The notes beneath the pieces were generated by a model, which saw nothing but the letters and a program-made list of their open reading frames with translations, was not told the DNA's origin and made no database searches. A DNA stretch of 64,000 nucleotides from Beroe forskalii (Eukaryota > Ctenophora > Nuda > Beroida > Beroidae), in NCBI GenBank assembly GCA_011033025.1, contig WFMF01000003.1:868001-932000 (forward strand). Direction: 5' to 3'. This document shows positions 32,701 through 45,469 of this stretch, in pieces; within the stretch, counting starts at the first letter, position 1, and each line of letters begins with the position of its first letter. The translations under genes were made by a program, and so were the position numbers.

Positions 32701-34428
32701 ATACATTCGTACAGTAAACATACAGTAAACATTATACATTCGTACATATACAGTAAACATTATACATTCGTACATACAGTAAACATTATACATTCGTACA
32801 TACAGTAAACATTATACATTCGTACATACAGTAAACATTATACATTCGTACAGTAAACATTATACATTCGTACATACAGTAAACATTATACATTCGTACA
32901 TACAGTAAACATTATACATTCGTACATACAGTAAACATTATACATTCGTACATACAGTAAACATTATACATTCGTACATACAGTAAACATTATACATTCG
33001 TACATACAGTAAACATTATACATTCGTACATACAGTAAACATTATACATTCGTACATACAGTAAACATTATACATTCGTACATACAGTAAACATTATACA
33101 TTCGTACATACAGTAAACATTATACATTCGTACATACAGTACAGTAAACATTATACATTCGTACATACAGTAAACATTATACATTCATTACATACAGTAA
33201 ACATTATACATTCGTACATACAGTAAACATTATACATTCGTACATACAGTAAACATTATACATTCGTACATACAAGTAAACATTATACATTCGTACATAT
33301 ACAGTAAACATTATACATTCGTACATACAGTAAACATTATACATTCGTACATACAGTAAACATTATACATTCGTACATACAGTAAACATTATACATTCGT
33401 ACATACAGTAAACATTTCGTACACAGTAAACATTCGTACACAGTAAACATTATACATTCATTACATACAGTAAACATTATACATTCATACAGTACGTACA
33501 TACAGTAAACATTATACATTCGTACATACAGTAAACATTATACATTCGTACATACAGTAAACATTATACATTCGTACATACAGTAAACATTATACATTCG
33601 TACATACAGTAAACATTATACATTCGTACATACAGTAAACATTATACATTCGTACATACAGTAAACATTATACATTCGTACATACAGTAAACATTATACA
33701 TTCGTACATACAGTAAACATTATACATTCGTACAGTAAACATTATACATTCGTACATACAGTAAACATTATACATTCGTACATACAGTAAACATTATACA
33801 TTCGCACATACAGCAAACATTATACATTCGCACAGTAAACATTATACATTCGTACATACAGTAAACATTATACATTCGTACATACAGTAAACATTATACA
33901 TTCGTACATACAGTAAACATTATACACCATACAGTTTCTCAAAAGAACGTCATCCGTTTATGGTCATTATGTACGAATACGTCAGATTCTGCCACCATCG
34001 TTTTGACGTCGTGTTTTATGCTTCTTCATTTGTTGTTTTATTTTTGAGTATAAAATCCCTGATTCATGTTGCCCATATTTCTCTTCTCATATTCTAGCTC
34101 GGTAGTTAGACTATCTAACACCCCAATACCCCATTTTATGCCGTTCAGAGTGCACATAATGCCGAGATTTCTAAAGAACGCATCCATTTATGGACATGCT
34201 CGACAAGAATAGATTTTAATTTGTGTGACATTTAGTTCAGCGTAGAGACGGATTAGCTTTTATTGTGGCAGAATTGTTTACTGCTTCCACTGTGCTGCAG
34301 AGTTTCCCTCATCTCTAGATCCATATTTCGTATTTACCACCAACTAGCGTATTTCCGGAAATTAGTGTATTTTCTTTGCATCTCTTTCCTCAATTTTTCT
34401 TTGGAATCCGTTCGAGTTTCCGATATCG
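29718..34428. mobile_element. Large repeated element, copy 1 (left arm, 26-bp array, right arm)
   Basis: The left arm 29718-30647 and the right arm about 33935-34428 are nearly identical to 38872-39818 and 41951-42547. Homology begins abruptly at CTCAAATGAATCTCCGC and ends at CCGATATCG in both copies. The flanks differ on both sides, as expected for inserted copies of one element rather than a simple tandem duplication. There are no obvious terminal inverted repeats and no recognisable protein. Small shared open frames (for example 30125-30319) are frameshifted or changed in the other copy. Confidence 0.75.
30648..33934. repeat. 26-bp minisatellite, ~126 copies (copy 1)
   Basis: The unit is ACATTCGTACATACAGTAAA plus CATTAT. 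It is highly homogeneous, with occasional truncated units. It runs about 3.3 kb, against about 2.1 kb in the second element copy. Confidence 0.97.
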
Positions 34429-34439
34429 GATTTTATTCT

Positions 34440-34645
34440 ATGCCATCTTATCTTACTACCGTGGCTTTCTCGTGGCGTTTCCAGGCCAGCGTCACAGTGG
34501 CGTCCTCGTGGCTTCACAGTGGCACTACCGTGGCGTCACCGTGGCACTGCCATGGCGTCTTCGTGGCTTCATCGTGGCGCCGCAGTGGCGTCCTCGTGGC
34601 GTCACCATGGCCTTGCCGTGGCGTCACCGTGGCGCTACCGAGATG
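34440..34645. repeat. GTGGCGTCnCC minisatellite
   Basis: Irregular 15- to 30-bp units of CCGTGGCGTCACCGTGGC type. A second block of the same motif is at about 37425-37520, as though one array had been split by later insertions. Confidence 0.8.
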
Positions 34646-35097
34646 AATATTATTCACAGAAATCCCCAAACCACAGCTAGATATAAAGTAGGTGTTAAAA
34701 ATATGCGAAAACCCGTTCGACTATTAATTACTTTAGCGAAAGCCGTTCATAACATATCTAAATTAATCACATTCCAGGCTGCGCCTGTCATATAGTAAAT
34801 TTGATATAAATATTTCGTAGCAATATGAAATGACCTTGCATAGTTACGTTATCTATGAATGCACATACAATGGTTCATATTATGTTGCCTTTCTAACCCT
34901 GAGATATGCACGGTCCAAACTACAGCACTTCTGTACTGTAGTTTGTAGATTAAAAAAATATCCTACCTTATCGGACATAATTATCACGGCCATTAAATTC
35001 ACGCTGAGCACATCAGCATACTTACTTGCGTCTGTTTCGTAGAACTTCTACTGGGTCATCACATGTTGTGTCCGCGACTGCCCTAGCAGATTCGCCT
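34646..35097. other. No gene recognised
   Basis: AT-rich DNA up to the 3' end of the CR1-like fragment. Confidence 0.4.
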
Positions 35098-35705
35098 CTG
35101 CTTTGTTCCTGCACCAATCCAACAGCGAATTATTATTCACTGTTGTGTAGTCTCCCGTTGGCGGGTTGTCTGGGAATGTAAGCAAAAAATTTGTCAATTT
35201 TTGCTTAAACTGCTCCAGGTCTGCTATTTGTGGCAAGCTGCTAGGGAGGCAGTTCCATAATTTTGGGCCGATCACAGCGAAGGAAGAATCATACAGAGAC
35301 TGATTATGCTGACTGCTGTGCCTCGAAAGACTAGGAATCTTAGCCTTGATGCCATTACGGGATGGTGCTGAGAACTGAACATTTACATCATTTGACAGAG
35401 GCCATGGAGTATTTTCCACATTTGGATTATGATGTATCGCTCACGTCTGTGTTGAAGTGACATGAGTCCAAGACATTTAAGCCGCTGCCAGTAATTGAGA
35501 TGTTGAACACCATTGATCTTGGAGGTGAATGATCGCTGTACCCCTTCAATGAGCTTTATGTCTTGGATTGCTGACGGATGCCAAAGTGGACAGCAGTATT
35601 CTAAGTGGCAGCGGACAAGAGACTTGTAGAGCGTTACCATTGTTGTTCTAAAAGCACTAAGAACCCAAGATGCAACAGAGCGAGCTCGCTGGACAATACT
35701 ACTCA
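35098..35705 (-). mobile_element. 5'-truncated CR1-like fragment, same family as 15.9-17.7 kb
   Basis: Nearly identical to about 15930-16556: the last ~200 codons of the RT ORF. Differences include a one-base deletion (CATCATTTGACAG for CATCATTTTGACAG) and loss of about 12 bp (GAATCCCTTGCT). The one-base deletion breaks the frame, so this copy is dead. Its shared 3' border with the first copy (AACAAAGCAGA) suggests the element's natural 3' end is near there. Confidence 0.9.
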
Positions 35706-36254
35706 GCATGAATTTAATGTCCGTGAAAATTTTGTCCGTGATACTAAATCCGTGATTTTCAGGTTCGTGAAAATTAAGTCCGGTATTTCCTCTTAAAATT
35801 TCTAGGGCAGAGACGCTAAATTTCTGACTTTATCTCTTTAAACGCAATAATAAAATTTTTAAGGAAGTTACACTTCTTTGTTATGCTTAGAACCTGCAAT
35901 ATGGAAATTTACCATAATTAACGAAATATATTGAAAAAATCTTGAAATCAAGTATTCAAATCTTAGAAAAAAATGGGAAAAATCGAACCGAAAATTTCGA
36001 GATTTTCTTTAAATTTGAAGTGGCAGGATCGAGCGTGAATATTAATGTACGTGAAATTTATGTCCGTGAAACTTAAGTCCGTGATAATTATTTCCGATAA
36101 GGTTTTACATACTCATTGCATTCGTATGTAATAGAGATATATTAATTCCTGGTCTTTCGCTAAAGTACATATAGGTATATGGTTGGTTGGTTGGTTGGCG
36201 ACACCGATTTCAAGAACCTTATTACATGAAATTAAGGTATCATTTAAACGATTT
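35706..36254. repeat. Diffuse GTCCGTGAAA-type repeats
   Basis: ATGTCCGTGAAAATTTTGTC near 35717 and TACGTGAAATTTATGTCCGT near 36047 bracket about 350 bp of AT-rich DNA. There is also a short (GGTT)n run at 36182-36198. Confidence 0.4.
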
Positions 36255-36700
36255 TATATTGAAAATGTCCAAAATGGCGAAATGGGCGTGGCCCGTAGTG
36301 GCTTCGAGGTCGGAGACCAAAACTAACCCTTCCAATCGATTCAGCGTCCCAAAAAACATAACTGTAGACAACCTACATTATATATTACGAAGGTCGATTT
36401 TATATTGAAAATTGCCCAAAATGGCGAAATGGGGGTGCCTGTAGTGGCTTCCCTGAGGGTCGGAGACCAAAACTAACCCTTTCAATCGATTCAGCGTCCC
36501 AAAAACATGACTGTAGGCACCCAACATCGCCTACTTTTGAGTTGGCCGAAAATGAAAATTGGCCATGAAATGCCCAATTAAAATGGGCGTGGCCCGTAGG
36601 TTTCTGAGAAGGTCGGGGACCAAAAATAACCCTTCCAATCGATTCAGCGTCCTAAAAACATAACTTTCGACACCTCATATGCCTCATCTACTAAAAAGTA
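36255..36700. repeat. Three ~160-bp tandem repeats
   Basis: Units share AAATGGGCGTGGCCCGTAG, GGTCGGAGACCAAAACTAAC and CCAATCGATTCAGCGTCC. They begin near 36270, 36418 and 36580. Confidence 0.75.
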
Positions 36701-36874
36701 TATTTTTACCTCAAAATCTCAAATTTTCCCACGCTAAAAAGGGCGTGGCCATTTCACCATGACAAGGTTGAAAAATTTGTATCACGGCGGAGGTTGTCAG
36801 ATGGTCTAAAATACCCTCTACAACCGGTCATTAAAGGGTATAAATATTTGCATCTGATTTCAGTTAAGTCACCA

Positions 36875-37308
36875 GACTATATCTACTCTGAGTTTTGTTA
36901 CTATCTACATTATGATTATCTACTCTGAGTTTTGCTACTATCTACATAATGATTATCTACACTGAGTTTTGTTACTATCTACATAATGATTATCTACACT
37001 GAGTTTTGTTACTATCTACATAATGATTATCTACTCTGAGTTTTGTTACTATCTACATAATGATTATCTACTCTGAGTTTTGTTACTATCTACATAATGA
37101 TTATCTACTCTGAGTTTTGTTACTATCTACATTATGATTATCTACTCTGAGTTTTGTTACTATCTACATTATGATTATCTACTCTGAGTTTTGCTACTAT
37201 CTACATTATGATTATCTACACTGAGTTTTGCTACTATCTACATTAGGATTATCTACTCTGAGTTTTGTTACTATCTACATAATGATTATCTATTCTGAGC
37301 TTTGCTAC
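36875..37308. repeat. 37-bp minisatellite, ~11 copies
   Basis: The unit is TACTCTGAGTTTTGTTACTA plus TCTACATAATGATTATC. Variants are T/A at two or three fixed places. Confidence 0.95.
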
Positions 37309-37424
37309 AGGAATTATCTGAGTTGTGAGATACATGCTGCTTCTTCCCTGATATTTTGTTGCATGTACGATTTCTCTGTGTCGTTAGTTGAGTAAATCAG
37401 TATTTATTTTGGGCATAGATCAGT

Positions 37425-37520
37425 ACACCATAGCGTCACCGTGGCACTGCCATGACGTCTTGGTGGCTTCGTCGTGGCGCCGCAGTGGTGACCTCGTGGC
37501 TTCACCGTGGCGTTGCCCTT
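37425..37520. repeat. GTGGCGTC minisatellite, second block
   Basis: AGCGTCACCGTGGCACTGCC-type units as at 34440-34645. Confidence 0.7.
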
Positions 37521-38871
37521 TATTTCTGCAATTTGAGCAATATTGTACGACTACTTGGATATTTGCACGGAAATATCATCACCTAAACCTACGAAGGCCC
37601 TTTTAAAATGTTTTGACTATTTCACAATCCTCATCAATAAAACCTATCATGTCCCAAAATATCGAAGATATTTGATGTGAAATACCGACCCTAAGTCAAT
37701 ATATATACCGGCATAAGTCAATATAGGCCCCGGAATTTAATTTCATAATACCAATCCATGAAACTTAGAATAGGGGCCTGTATTTTAAATAGACCCCCAT
37801 ATTTTTCGTAGTTCAAGTTTGTTTTGGTGCATACAAAGGCCCTAATTGAAAATGACCTCTAAAACTGTTGGACCCCCTGCTGATTGGGTGTTGTCAGTCC
37901 ATTTTGTCAGTTGGAACCAGCGTAACTTAACCTTACGCAGTCCGAAACAACGTTTTTCGAACTTGCAATTAACAAAATTGACGTATTTCTTTTTTCTACA
38001 ACTCATCGACGTGAACTCACGTGCTACAATACAGCAACCGGCTTCAATTTCATGTGCATTAGTCGTATTTGAACTTGTTTCAACGTAATATAATCAAGTC
38101 GAAAATCCCATGTAAATACTTAAATATCAATTTCTTGAAATCCCCTAATTTCTACAAAACGTCCACGTGAACTCACGTGATTCACCATTTCATCGTACAG
38201 AATATTTCCCATTCCAAGTCAATACAAGACATGAATGAATAAACCATTATTAGTTCACAATCGAATCACATAATAGGGCTACAGTAAAAATTTTCGCCAT
38301 AAACGTAATTTCAACCGTTTTGCGGCCCAATTTTTAGAGGGTAGCCATGACGACAAATTCAGACTGATCGCCCTGGAACTCGTTTAGATTGGGTCCAAAA
38401 TTATCAGCTCTTATTTTTATTTATCTTATTATTATTATTTCACCCTGTGACACCAAATTCTCTAACGTTTCTTTAGCGTGTGATTTTGGCATACGTGTAT
38501 CAATAAGAACGGTTGCTCTTTAAATAATCCGCCGGGCTATGCATATTTTCCAGCGCGCAGCAGTACCAGGTGACGTCATATGCCAGGCGGATTACTAATA
38601 CGCGAAGTATAGACCTGAAATTTTACAACGAATCGTTCTAGATAGGTTCCGACTCTCTATTTTTTTCTGATATGCAGGGGTAACCGTCCTGGTCAGGCCG
38701 GGAATAGGTCTTATTTTTAGTACAATTCTTGAAACATAAAAAGGGCCTATGTTAACATTGTGGCCAATATTCAGTTTTTATCCGTTATTTCAAAACACGT
38801 TTGTTCGATAAAGGTCCTTTCTATGTTTAGGTGACGATATAAGGAATATGCACAGCTCTTTATTCGTACTG
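37521..38871. repeat. Dispersed repeats related to 2.7-5.5 kb
   Basis: 37850-38190 matches parts of 2700-3330 (TGGGTGTTGTCAGTCCATTT-like; TTTCTACAAAACGTCCACGT). 38420-38710 carries ACCCTGTGACAC and GGGGTAACCGTCCTGG, as at 5380-5570. No exon is seen. Confidence 0.55.
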
Positions 38872-41800
38872 CTCAAATGAATCTCCGCAAAGTTCTGAGC
38901 AATTGTTTTCCTCGATTTAGAGCTGACGCCTAACAGTATGCGTACTCTTACGTCGGCAGTGCATGACGCTTTATATTGCAGCTTACAAACTTACAAACAG
39001 ACAGGCATATCCAACACTGTCTGACGTCGCAGGGCAATTTAAAAGAATAGAAGGCATGACCCCTAACGAAAATTAGGCGGTTTGACATGAGCAATTCCTC
39101 ACTCAAAGTGATAATGACGACATTACTCCAACTGTCCGTGATCTGTGTGTCACTAGTAATATAGACGTCGAAAGAAGAAGGGATAATTTTAATTTCTACG
39201 ATAATTCCACCGATAATGAAAATCTCACACGACAATTCAGATGTTCAAACTTCAACATCATAATATAATGAACTGTGTCGAGCAATGATCATTTCGTCAT
39301 CTCTTTCGCCTGTTTGTATTGCTATCATTATTTTCTCGGATACGTTATTCTGTTATGGCAGAACCCTTGTTATGGGCCTTGTTCTTACTTTCCTTATTTT
39401 ACCTTGGAAAACACAAAAGTTTACCGTTGGTCGCGCAGATATAGGTCTTATTTTCAGAAAATAGGCAGTTGATAGCGTCTAACCCTTGGCTTGATGTACC
39501 TAGACATATTTGTGACTTCATTAATCGCTAATTATCCCTTCCAATTTGTCGCCGAATCATAATTGCAGACGCTCAATCTTAAAAATAGCTGTCGTGTGAT
39601 TTGAATTTGATGATCTTGTGATGATTGATGATAATCATTGTGCACTGCAGGAACTTTGCATGAAATGTAAAATGTGAATATTGTTTGATGTCGCGTTGTC
39701 GTGGGGATATTTATTATAACACACTAATTGTGTCTTGCTTAATCATCTCAGCTGCTGCGCTGGCTAACAAAACTTCGTACATTTGATACCTAATACATTT
39801 GAGTTGTACATCTGTTGTACAGTAAACATTATACATTCGTACAGTAAACATTATACATTCGTACATACAGCAAACATTATACTTTCGTACATACAGTAAA
39901 CATTATACATTCGTACATACAGTAAACATTATACATTCGTACATACAGTAAACATTATACATTCGTACATACAGTAAACATTATACATTCGTACATACAG
40001 TAAACATTATACATTCGTACATACAGTAAACATTATACATTCGTACATACAGTAAACATTATACATTCGTACATACAGTAAACATTATACATTCGTACAT
40101 ACAGTAAACATTATACATTCGTACATACAGTAAATATTATACATTCGTACATACAGTAAACATTATACATTCGTATTGTACATACAGTAAACATTATACA
40201 TTCGTACATACAGTAAACATTATACATTCGTACATACAGTAAACATTATACATTCGTACATACAGTAAACATTATACATTCGTACATACAGTAAACATTA
40301 TACATTCAGTAAACATTATACATTCGTACATACAGTAAACATTATACATTCGTACATACAGTAAACATTATACATTCGTACATACAGTAAACATTATACA
40401 TTCGTACATACAGTAAACATTATACATTCGTACATACAGTAAACATTATACATTCGTACATACAGTAAACATTATACATTCGTACATACAGTAAACATTA
40501 TACATTCGTACATACAGTAAACATTATACATTCGTACATACAGTAAACATTATACATTCGTACATACAGCAAACATTATACATTCATACATACAGTAAAC
40601 ATTATACATTCGTACATACAGTAAACATTATACATTCGTACATACAGTAAACATTATACATTCGTACATACAGTAAACATTATACATTCGTACATACAGT
40701 AAACATTATACATTCGTACATACAGTAAACATTACATTCGTACATACAGTAAACATTATACATTCGTACATACAGTAAACATTATACATTGTACATACAG
40801 TAAACATTATACATTCGTACATACAGTAAACATTATACATTCGTACATACAGTAAACATTATACATTCGTACATACAGTAAACATTATACATTCGTACAT
40901 ACAGTAAACATTATACATTCGTACATACAGTAAACATTATACATTCGTACATACAGTAAACATTATACATTCGTACATACAGTAAACATTATACATTCGT
41001 ACATACAGTAAACATTATACATTCGTACATACAGTAAACATTATACATTCGTACATACAGTAAACATTATACATTCGTACATACAGTAAACATTATACAT
41101 TCGTACATACAGTAAACATTATACATTCGTACATACAGTTAACATTATACATCTGTACAGTAAACATTATACATCTGTACATAAACATTATACATTCGTA
41201 CATACAGTAAACTTTATACATTGTACATACAGTAAACAGTATTCATTCGTAAATAAGTAAACATTATACATTCGTACATACAGTAAACATTATACATTCG
41301 TACATACAGTAAACATTATACATTCGTACATACAGTAAACATTATACATTCGTACATACAGTAAAGATTATACATTCGTACATACAGTAAACATTATACA
41401 TTCGCACATACAGTAAACATTATACATTCGTACATACAGTAAACATTATACATTCGTACATACAGTAAACATTATACATTCTTACATACAGTAAACATTA
41501 TACATTGTACATACAGTAAACATTATACATTCGTACATACAGTAAACTTTATACATTCGTACATACAGTAAACATTATTCATTCATACAGTAAACATTAT
41601 ACATTCGTACATACAGTAAACATTATACATTCGTACATACAGTAAACATTATACATTCGTACATACAGCAACATTATACGCATACAGTAAACATTATACA
41701 TTCGTACATACAGTAAACATTATACATTCGTACATACAGCAAACATTATACATTCTTACATGTAAACATTAACAGTATACATTGTACATACAGTAAACAT

Positions 41801-42547
41801 TATACATTCGTACATACAGTAAACTTTATACATTCGTACATACAGTAAACATTATTCATTCGTACATACAGTAAACATTATACATTCGTACATACAGTAA
41901 ACATTATACATTGTACATACAGTAAACTTATACATTCATACATACAGTACCAGGGCATATTGTGCTCATGTCTCTGTGTTGTACGTCATATTGTACGTCA
42001 GGCGTCAGCCCCACCAATTTGTCAGTCATTATGTACGAATGCTTGTGTAACTGGGCATTATTAATAACCCATTTGATAACTTGCTCTGCCACCATCGTTT
42101 TGACGTCGTGTTTATCAACAGCTTCTTAGGAGTATTTGTTGTTTCATCGCCATGTTTTGAGTATAAAATCCCTGATTCATGTTGCCCATATTTCTCTTCT
42201 CATATTCTAGCTCGGTAGTTAGACAGTAGACTATCTAACACCCCAATACCCCATTTTATGCCGTTCAGAGTGCACAAAATGCCGAGATTTCTAAAGAACG
42301 CATCCATTTATGGACATGCTCGACAAGAATAGATTTTAATTTGTGTGACATTTAGTTCAGCGTAGAGACGGATTAGCTTTTATTGTGGCAGAACTGTTTA
42401 CTGCTTCCACTGTGCTGCAGAGTTTCCCTCATCTCTAGATCATATTTAGTATTTACCACCAACTAGAGTATTTCCGGAAATTAGTGTATTTTCTTTGCAT
42501 CTCTTTCCTCAATTTTTCTTTGGAATCCGTTCGAGTTTCCGATATCG
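38872..42547. mobile_element. Large repeated element, copy 2
   Basis: The arms are nearly identical to 29718-34428. The left arm is 38872-39818, the 26-bp array is 39819-41950 and the right arm is 41951-42547. Its right end lies about 100 bp before the first recognised exon of the TMCC-like gene. Point differences and small indels against copy 1 disrupt the small open frames. Confidence 0.75.
39819..41950. repeat. 26-bp minisatellite, ~82 copies (copy 2)
   Basis: Same unit and orientation as 30648-33934. Variant units (TTGTACAT, CTTACAT) cluster at its right end. Confidence 0.97.
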
Positions 42548-42648
42548 TAGGACGGGTACACACCTATTTCTATATAAATTATTCTTATTCTACCCGCCTC
42601 ACCCAAACAGAGCATGTCCCCTTGCTGCTTTCTCCTTTGTTTCCGAAG

Positions 42649-42911
42649 ATGAGCTTCAAGTTAGCTGCCGTCCCTCGGAGAACCTCCATAGCAACTTTCC
42701 ACGTTGCCCCAAGCAACAGTAGCAACCATGGCTCCCCCTCGGAGAGTAACAACAACTCCCCCTCGCCCAGCCTCTCCTCCATCTCCTCCCCCCGCAGTGG
42801 GCGGCAGAATAGGGGGGCCATGACAAGGGCAGACACTGCCCCCGTAGGGCTGTCTTTCAGTGGTCCTGCAGCTAGAGACAAGGATGCAGCTTCCTTCCTT
42901 GTCATGAACGG
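42649..42911 (+). CDS. TMCC-like gene, first recognised exon (Ser-rich)
   Basis: From ATG at 42649 it reads MSFKLAAVPRRTSIATFHVA and then a Ser/Asn/Pro-rich tract to ...ARDKDAASFLVMNG, ending at donor GG|GTGAGA with two bases over. A pyrimidine-rich CTTTCTCCTTTGTTTCCGAAG precedes the ATG. The ATG may therefore be either the true start or an internal Met of an exon beginning at 42649. PRRTSI and RTSF-like motifs (in this and the next exon) look like kinase or 14-3-3 sites; that is inference. The reading frame is clean and composition contrasts with the surrounding AT-rich DNA. Its link to the later exons rests on strand and order. Its phase does not match the next exon, so an exon may be missing between them. 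Confidence 0.55.
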
Positions 42912-43275
42912 GTGAGAGATTAATGCAGGGGACATATTATAGCTGGATTAGGGTTTAGTAATTAGACGGGTGAGAGATTGATAGAATGCAGGGGACATAT
43001 ATTATACCTGGATTAGGGTTTAGTAATTAGACGGGTGAGAGATTGATAGAATGCAGGGGACATATATTATAGCTGGATTAGGGTTTAGTAATTAGACGGG
43101 TGAGAGATTGATAGAATGCAGGGGACATATATTATAGCTGGATTGGTTTAGTAATTAGACAGGTGAGAGATTGATAGAATGCAGGGGACATATATTATAG
43201 CTGGATTAGGGTTTAGTAATTAGACGGGTGAGAGATTGATAGAATGCAGGGGACATATATTATAGCTGGATTAGG
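42909..43275 (+). repeat. 65-bp tandem repeat copying the exon donor, 6 copies
   Basis: The first unit starts in the exon end (AACGG|GTGAGAG). The others start GACGGGTGAGAG or GACAGGTGAGAG near 42966, 43031, 43096, 43159 and 43224, followed by ATGCAGGGGACATATATTAT and so on. Each unit therefore brings a plausible 5' splice site. Confidence 0.9.
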
Positions 43276-43848
43276 GTTTTGAACACAGAGCGAGGATTGG
43301 GTGCTTTCATTCAACCATGGAAGCAAAGTTGTGTTCCACTTTTAAGGTGATGGGTACCAGGACAGGTTCCAAAGTTAGGTCAAGTGACCAAACCAGGTAT
43401 CAGGTATACCAACCATTGCTGTTATTCCTGGCCTATATTTACTTGCTAATAATAAGCATAACTCTATGTCTATATGTATATCTGGATATGACCTGTCACG
43501 TCACAATATCAACTATTTATCCACATCAACTATTCGTTCAGGTGATTGTAGAAGTCTCATCAATCTAGCCCTTTTAATTATTCTTTTTCTTAAAAACCTG
43601 CCAAACCAAAACTTGTCAGTTTATAAATCAATGCACACCAAATCAAGCATAAGGAAAATAAACGTTTTCAATTTCTGGTATCTCATGTTTATGCGAGACA
43701 GCAAAACTAGCATCTTCTACTTAATGACAATTAATATCTTGTTAATCGTGGTAACGTCACCCTGTATAGTCAACCCAGGCCCTTGTTCAAGGCCTTTAAA
43801 AGTTTTCTACAATAATGTACAGGGTTTTGTGAACCCAAATCACCTTAA
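43276..43848 (+). other. Intron, no embedded gene recognised
   Basis: Open frames at 43317-43568 and 43466-43894 lack support. The end joins the G run of repeat B. Confidence 0.4.
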
Positions 43849-44300
43849 GGGGGGGGGGGGTTCACCCCTCAGATTTTGGAAAACACGAATTTGAGATATG
43901 AGTTGGCAAGGATGGCCAGGGCGTATACCAACATTTTGACGGTGGTCTTGAGTCCATAGGTCCAACATTGCCCATGTGAGGCCTCGGAGCAAAAATGGCG
44001 TCCAAAAATCGAAATTTTTCCTAATAGAGATAGAGCTTAGCTTTTGGTTGCATTCGATTCGTCTCGACGAGCTGATCATTTTAGTGTATTTGTTTGTCAA
44101 AATCGGATGAAAAATGGCCAAGTTATGCCCATGCGAAGCGCGCTCGCCAAAGTGGCAGTTGGCCTATTTTGGGCCTTAAGATGGCCATTTTGGCCACATT
44201 TTTGGAGATATGAGCTTCAAACTTGTTTTGCCCATCATTTAGTTCAAAATTGATGGGCAAACCATTGGACCTTATTTGGCCATTTTAGCCCATAAAAACC
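43849..44300 (+). repeat. Dispersed repeat B, most complete copy
   Basis: G run, TTCACCCCTCAGATTTTGGA, AAAATGGCGTCCAAAAATCG, AAGTGGCAGTTGGCCTATTT. The other copies are at 20.85-21.64 kb (+) and 25.27-25.72 kb (-). Confidence 0.7.
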
Positions 44301-45469
44301 TTCAAAAATTCACTTAATCGCTTATATCTCAGTTAGCGCTTTTGCCCAAATTGACTTTACTCTTTTTGCTACTCCTCCGCCATTTTTCAATGTTTCTGCA
44401 TGAAATTTTCAGAATCGCTTTGAAACTTAATTTCGCACTTATGTTATTGACCAAAATTTTCAGTTAGGCCTCCAAAAAATTTTTATGCCCATGAGAGCCA
44501 AAATCCCCGGGGATTTTCTGTGAAAGTTCTGTGAAAGCATTAGCTGAAATCCTGACATTAAATTTCAAACTATCCACAGGGAAAAAGATAAATATTTCAA
44601 CATTCTATTGTGTTGGTAATCTTGAAAATCTTGAATCGGTCAAAACTTATCTCACTACCCTGGCCGGTAAGATAATAATGTACAACATGAGATACCAGGT
44701 TCCTTATAATAATAATAATAATGTACAACATGAGATACCAGGTTCCTTATAATAATAATAATAATGTACAACATGAGATACCAGGTGGTACAAAGGCGGG
44801 CAAGTGACGCCCTCATCACAGTTCAGCGTAGTGAATTGTCACTCCGTGTGACATACACACGTGGGTTGGAGGGAGTATAGCTGGTGGTGTACAGGCGTCT
44901 AAGAACAAAGCGTCATCTGTTTTATGCCCTCGGTTTCTTGTATAGCAATATAGGTCCAGTTTAGAGTTATTGTTCAATTACATCTACATATGTTTTGCAT
45001 TATGTTAGTTGTATTTTATATAGTAAGTTATGTATCAAAACAGCTCCAAAGCATCGTAGTTTTCTCTCCTGCAGAAGACTCACCTTTAGCTAGAAACTCT
45101 ATTTGTTGAACTTGAAGCACTGCAGAACGGTTGAGTTTTTCACGATTTTCATCCGCATTCGTCAGACATGCTGTATGGTGCTTTTTAAGTTGTTAGCTAA
45201 GTGGTTTGGGGGAAATCAGGCAATTAGGAGGCTAGACCACACTCCACGACCTATTCCAGCAGCATACAATGCAGTGTAGTGCAATGCGGCACGTGACCGT
45301 TCTCCGCTTTTCTAATTGGCCGTGAACCTCATGCGCATCTCTCATTGGCTGTAACCTCCATTCTTACGATCCACTCATGATTCGTGTTTCCATGTTTTAA
45401 TGATGTACGGGCTCACGGAGTTTGATAATAAAGGTATTACTTCACCGTGATCGAGTTGTTTGATTATAT
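44301..45469 (+). other. Intron with a 42-bp triplicate and a promoter-like patch
   Basis: 44675-44790 has three copies of GTACAACATGAGATACCAGG plus (AAT)n. At 45230-45430 there are two inverted CCAAT boxes (ATTGG at 45315 and 45344), a CACGTG at 45290 and locally higher GC. This could be an internal promoter, but nothing confirms it. Confidence 0.35.

Noticed and set aside
30648-33934. Regular short repeats that might suggest a CRISPR array
   Set aside because: Units are head-to-tail without unique spacers, in a clearly eukaryotic, intron-bearing context.
29718-42547. Simple tandem segmental duplication of 9 kb
   Set aside because: Sequence just outside both copies differs on both sides and the 4.4 kb between them is not repeated after copy 2, so dispersed insertion fits better.
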